Of a stretch of DNA of 5,427 bases, positions 4,876 through 5,427 are shown piece after piece. The notes under the pieces are model-generated. The model ran no database searches and had not been told where the DNA came from. It saw nothing but the letters and a program-made list of their open reading frames with translations. A program made the translations under genes and the position numbers. The first letter of the stretch is position 1. Each line of letters starts with the position of its first letter. Origin of the DNA: Deltaproteobacteria bacterium (GTDB lineage Bacteria; Myxococcota_A; Polyangia; Palsa-1104; JAEUJZ01); the NCBI GenBank assembly GCA_017990795.1, contig JAGNNG010000164.1, forward strand, positions 1 through 5,427. The letters run 5' to 3'.

Positions 4876-5427
4876 TTATGGCTTGGTTGCTCGCTGGCCT
4901 GTGGTTGGGGTCGGTGTTGTCGCGGGCATTGGCTTCGGGCTCGCAGCAGGGCCGGACAGTCCCAGCTTTTTTAGCAGATCCTCGTTGCCATTGCTGTTTT
5001 GTTGCCAGTAGGGAAGCCGCGCACTGCCGCGCAGGGTTGCTTCTTCGCCAGCATCCCAGCGGTAGTGAATCAGCCGATAAGGTGGCACTGACTCGATGTG
5101 AAAGCTGGCGTGGTCACCGCCTTGCACTTGGACGTTGTAGGTCCAGACCTGAAACTCGCCGGCTGAGGTCTTGATGGGCAAAGTGCCAGGCAGGCGCTCG
5201 ATCGTGGCCTGGGTCCAGGCCAGAGGCTGATGCAGTAAGCGCGCGCGGACGAGCGATGGCAAAAATGGCACCGTAAGTCGTGCGCCCGCAGCGAGCAGGT
5301 CGCGCTTTTGCGCATAGCTTCTTAGCAGCAGCGGCAGCTCGTCTTCCAGGATGCTGCCGGGCTTGGCATCGAGGTTGCGCAGATCATCCGCCTCACCGTC
5401 GAAGTAGCTATGGCTGTGACTACTGAT
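4876..5427 (-). CDS. Protein of unknown function, C-terminal part (5' partial)
   Basis: The frame is open from the right edge to TAA (complement of 4876-4878), giving 183 visible residues; the start is outside the window. An internal GTG (5269-5271) could serve as a start, but the open upstream frame reads as normal protein (DDLRNLDAKPGSILEDELPL), so I take the gene as running off the edge. I do not recognise the family. A segment at about visible residues 51-141 looks beta-rich, with alternating hydrophobic and polar residues: LTVPFLPSLVRARLL, EFQVWTYNVQVQGG, ASFHIESVPPYRLIHYRW, and TLRGSARLPYW. This is somewhat like small lipid-handling or periplasmic beta-sheet proteins of the DUF3108 kind, but that is only an impression. 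The last 25 residues are a Pro/Thr/Ala-rich tail, probably disordered. The gene is on the same strand as dnaJ and ends 70 bp before it. I see no terminator hairpin after its stop, so read-through into dnaJ is possible. Confidence 0.72.
   Translation of the reverse strand: MSSHSHSYFDGEADDLRNLDAKPGSILEDELPLLLRSYAQKRDLLAAGARLTVPFLPSLVRARLLHQPLAWTQATIERLPGTLPIKTSAGEFQVWTYNVQVQGGDHASFHIESVPPYRLIHYRWDAGEEATLRGSARLPYWQQNSNGNEDLLKKLGLSGPAASPKPMPATTPTPTTGQRATKP

Noticed and set aside
5269..5271. GTG as the start of the right-hand minus-strand gene.
   Set aside because: The same frame stays open for 52 more codons to the window edge with normal protein-like sequence, and no ribosome-binding site stands before the GTG.

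Overview
The window comes from a GC-rich (about 60% by eye) Gram-negative-type chromosome. Gene content is tightly packed, with five protein genes and no RNA genes, mobile elements or CRISPR arrays that I can see. A HARE-HTH domain joined to an Mrr-like domain, long Ala/Pro linkers, and a Ddl-like ATP-grasp paired with a GNAT enzyme fit a deltaproteobacterial lineage (Myxococcota, Bradymonadota or a relative). This assignment is inference from style and content, because no phylogenetic marker decides it.

Left part, plus strand (1-3600). The 3' part of a DNA-binding protein enters from the left edge: a disordered Ala/Pro/Thr-rich segment, a HARE-HTH winged helix, and a C-terminal domain shaped like the Mrr-type restriction nuclease fold but apparently without its catalytic residues. 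A 100-bp gap with a perfect 13-bp hairpin follows. Next is lipB, the octanoyltransferase of lipoate synthesis. After 47 bp comes an ATP-grasp ligase of the D-Ala-D-Ala ligase superfamily, whose 3' end overlaps a GNAT acetyltransferase by 62 nt. The ligase keeps the ATP and Mg-binding residues but has lost the Ddl substrate signatures, so the ligase-GNAT pair looks like a small biosynthetic unit that condenses and acetylates an unknown amino acid or peptide. It is the most interesting item in the window.

Right part, minus strand (3624-5427). A full-length DnaJ (J domain, G/F region, four zinc motifs, C-terminal substrate-binding domain) converges on the GNAT gene with only 23 bp between the stop codons. 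It has an unusual charged tail ending in five lysines. A sigma-70-like promoter lies in the 70-bp gap upstream of it. The last gene, also on the minus strand, is the C-terminal 183 residues of a protein I cannot name; it has a beta-rich region and a Pro/Thr-rich tail, and runs off the right edge.

No gap longer than 300 bases lacks a gene.
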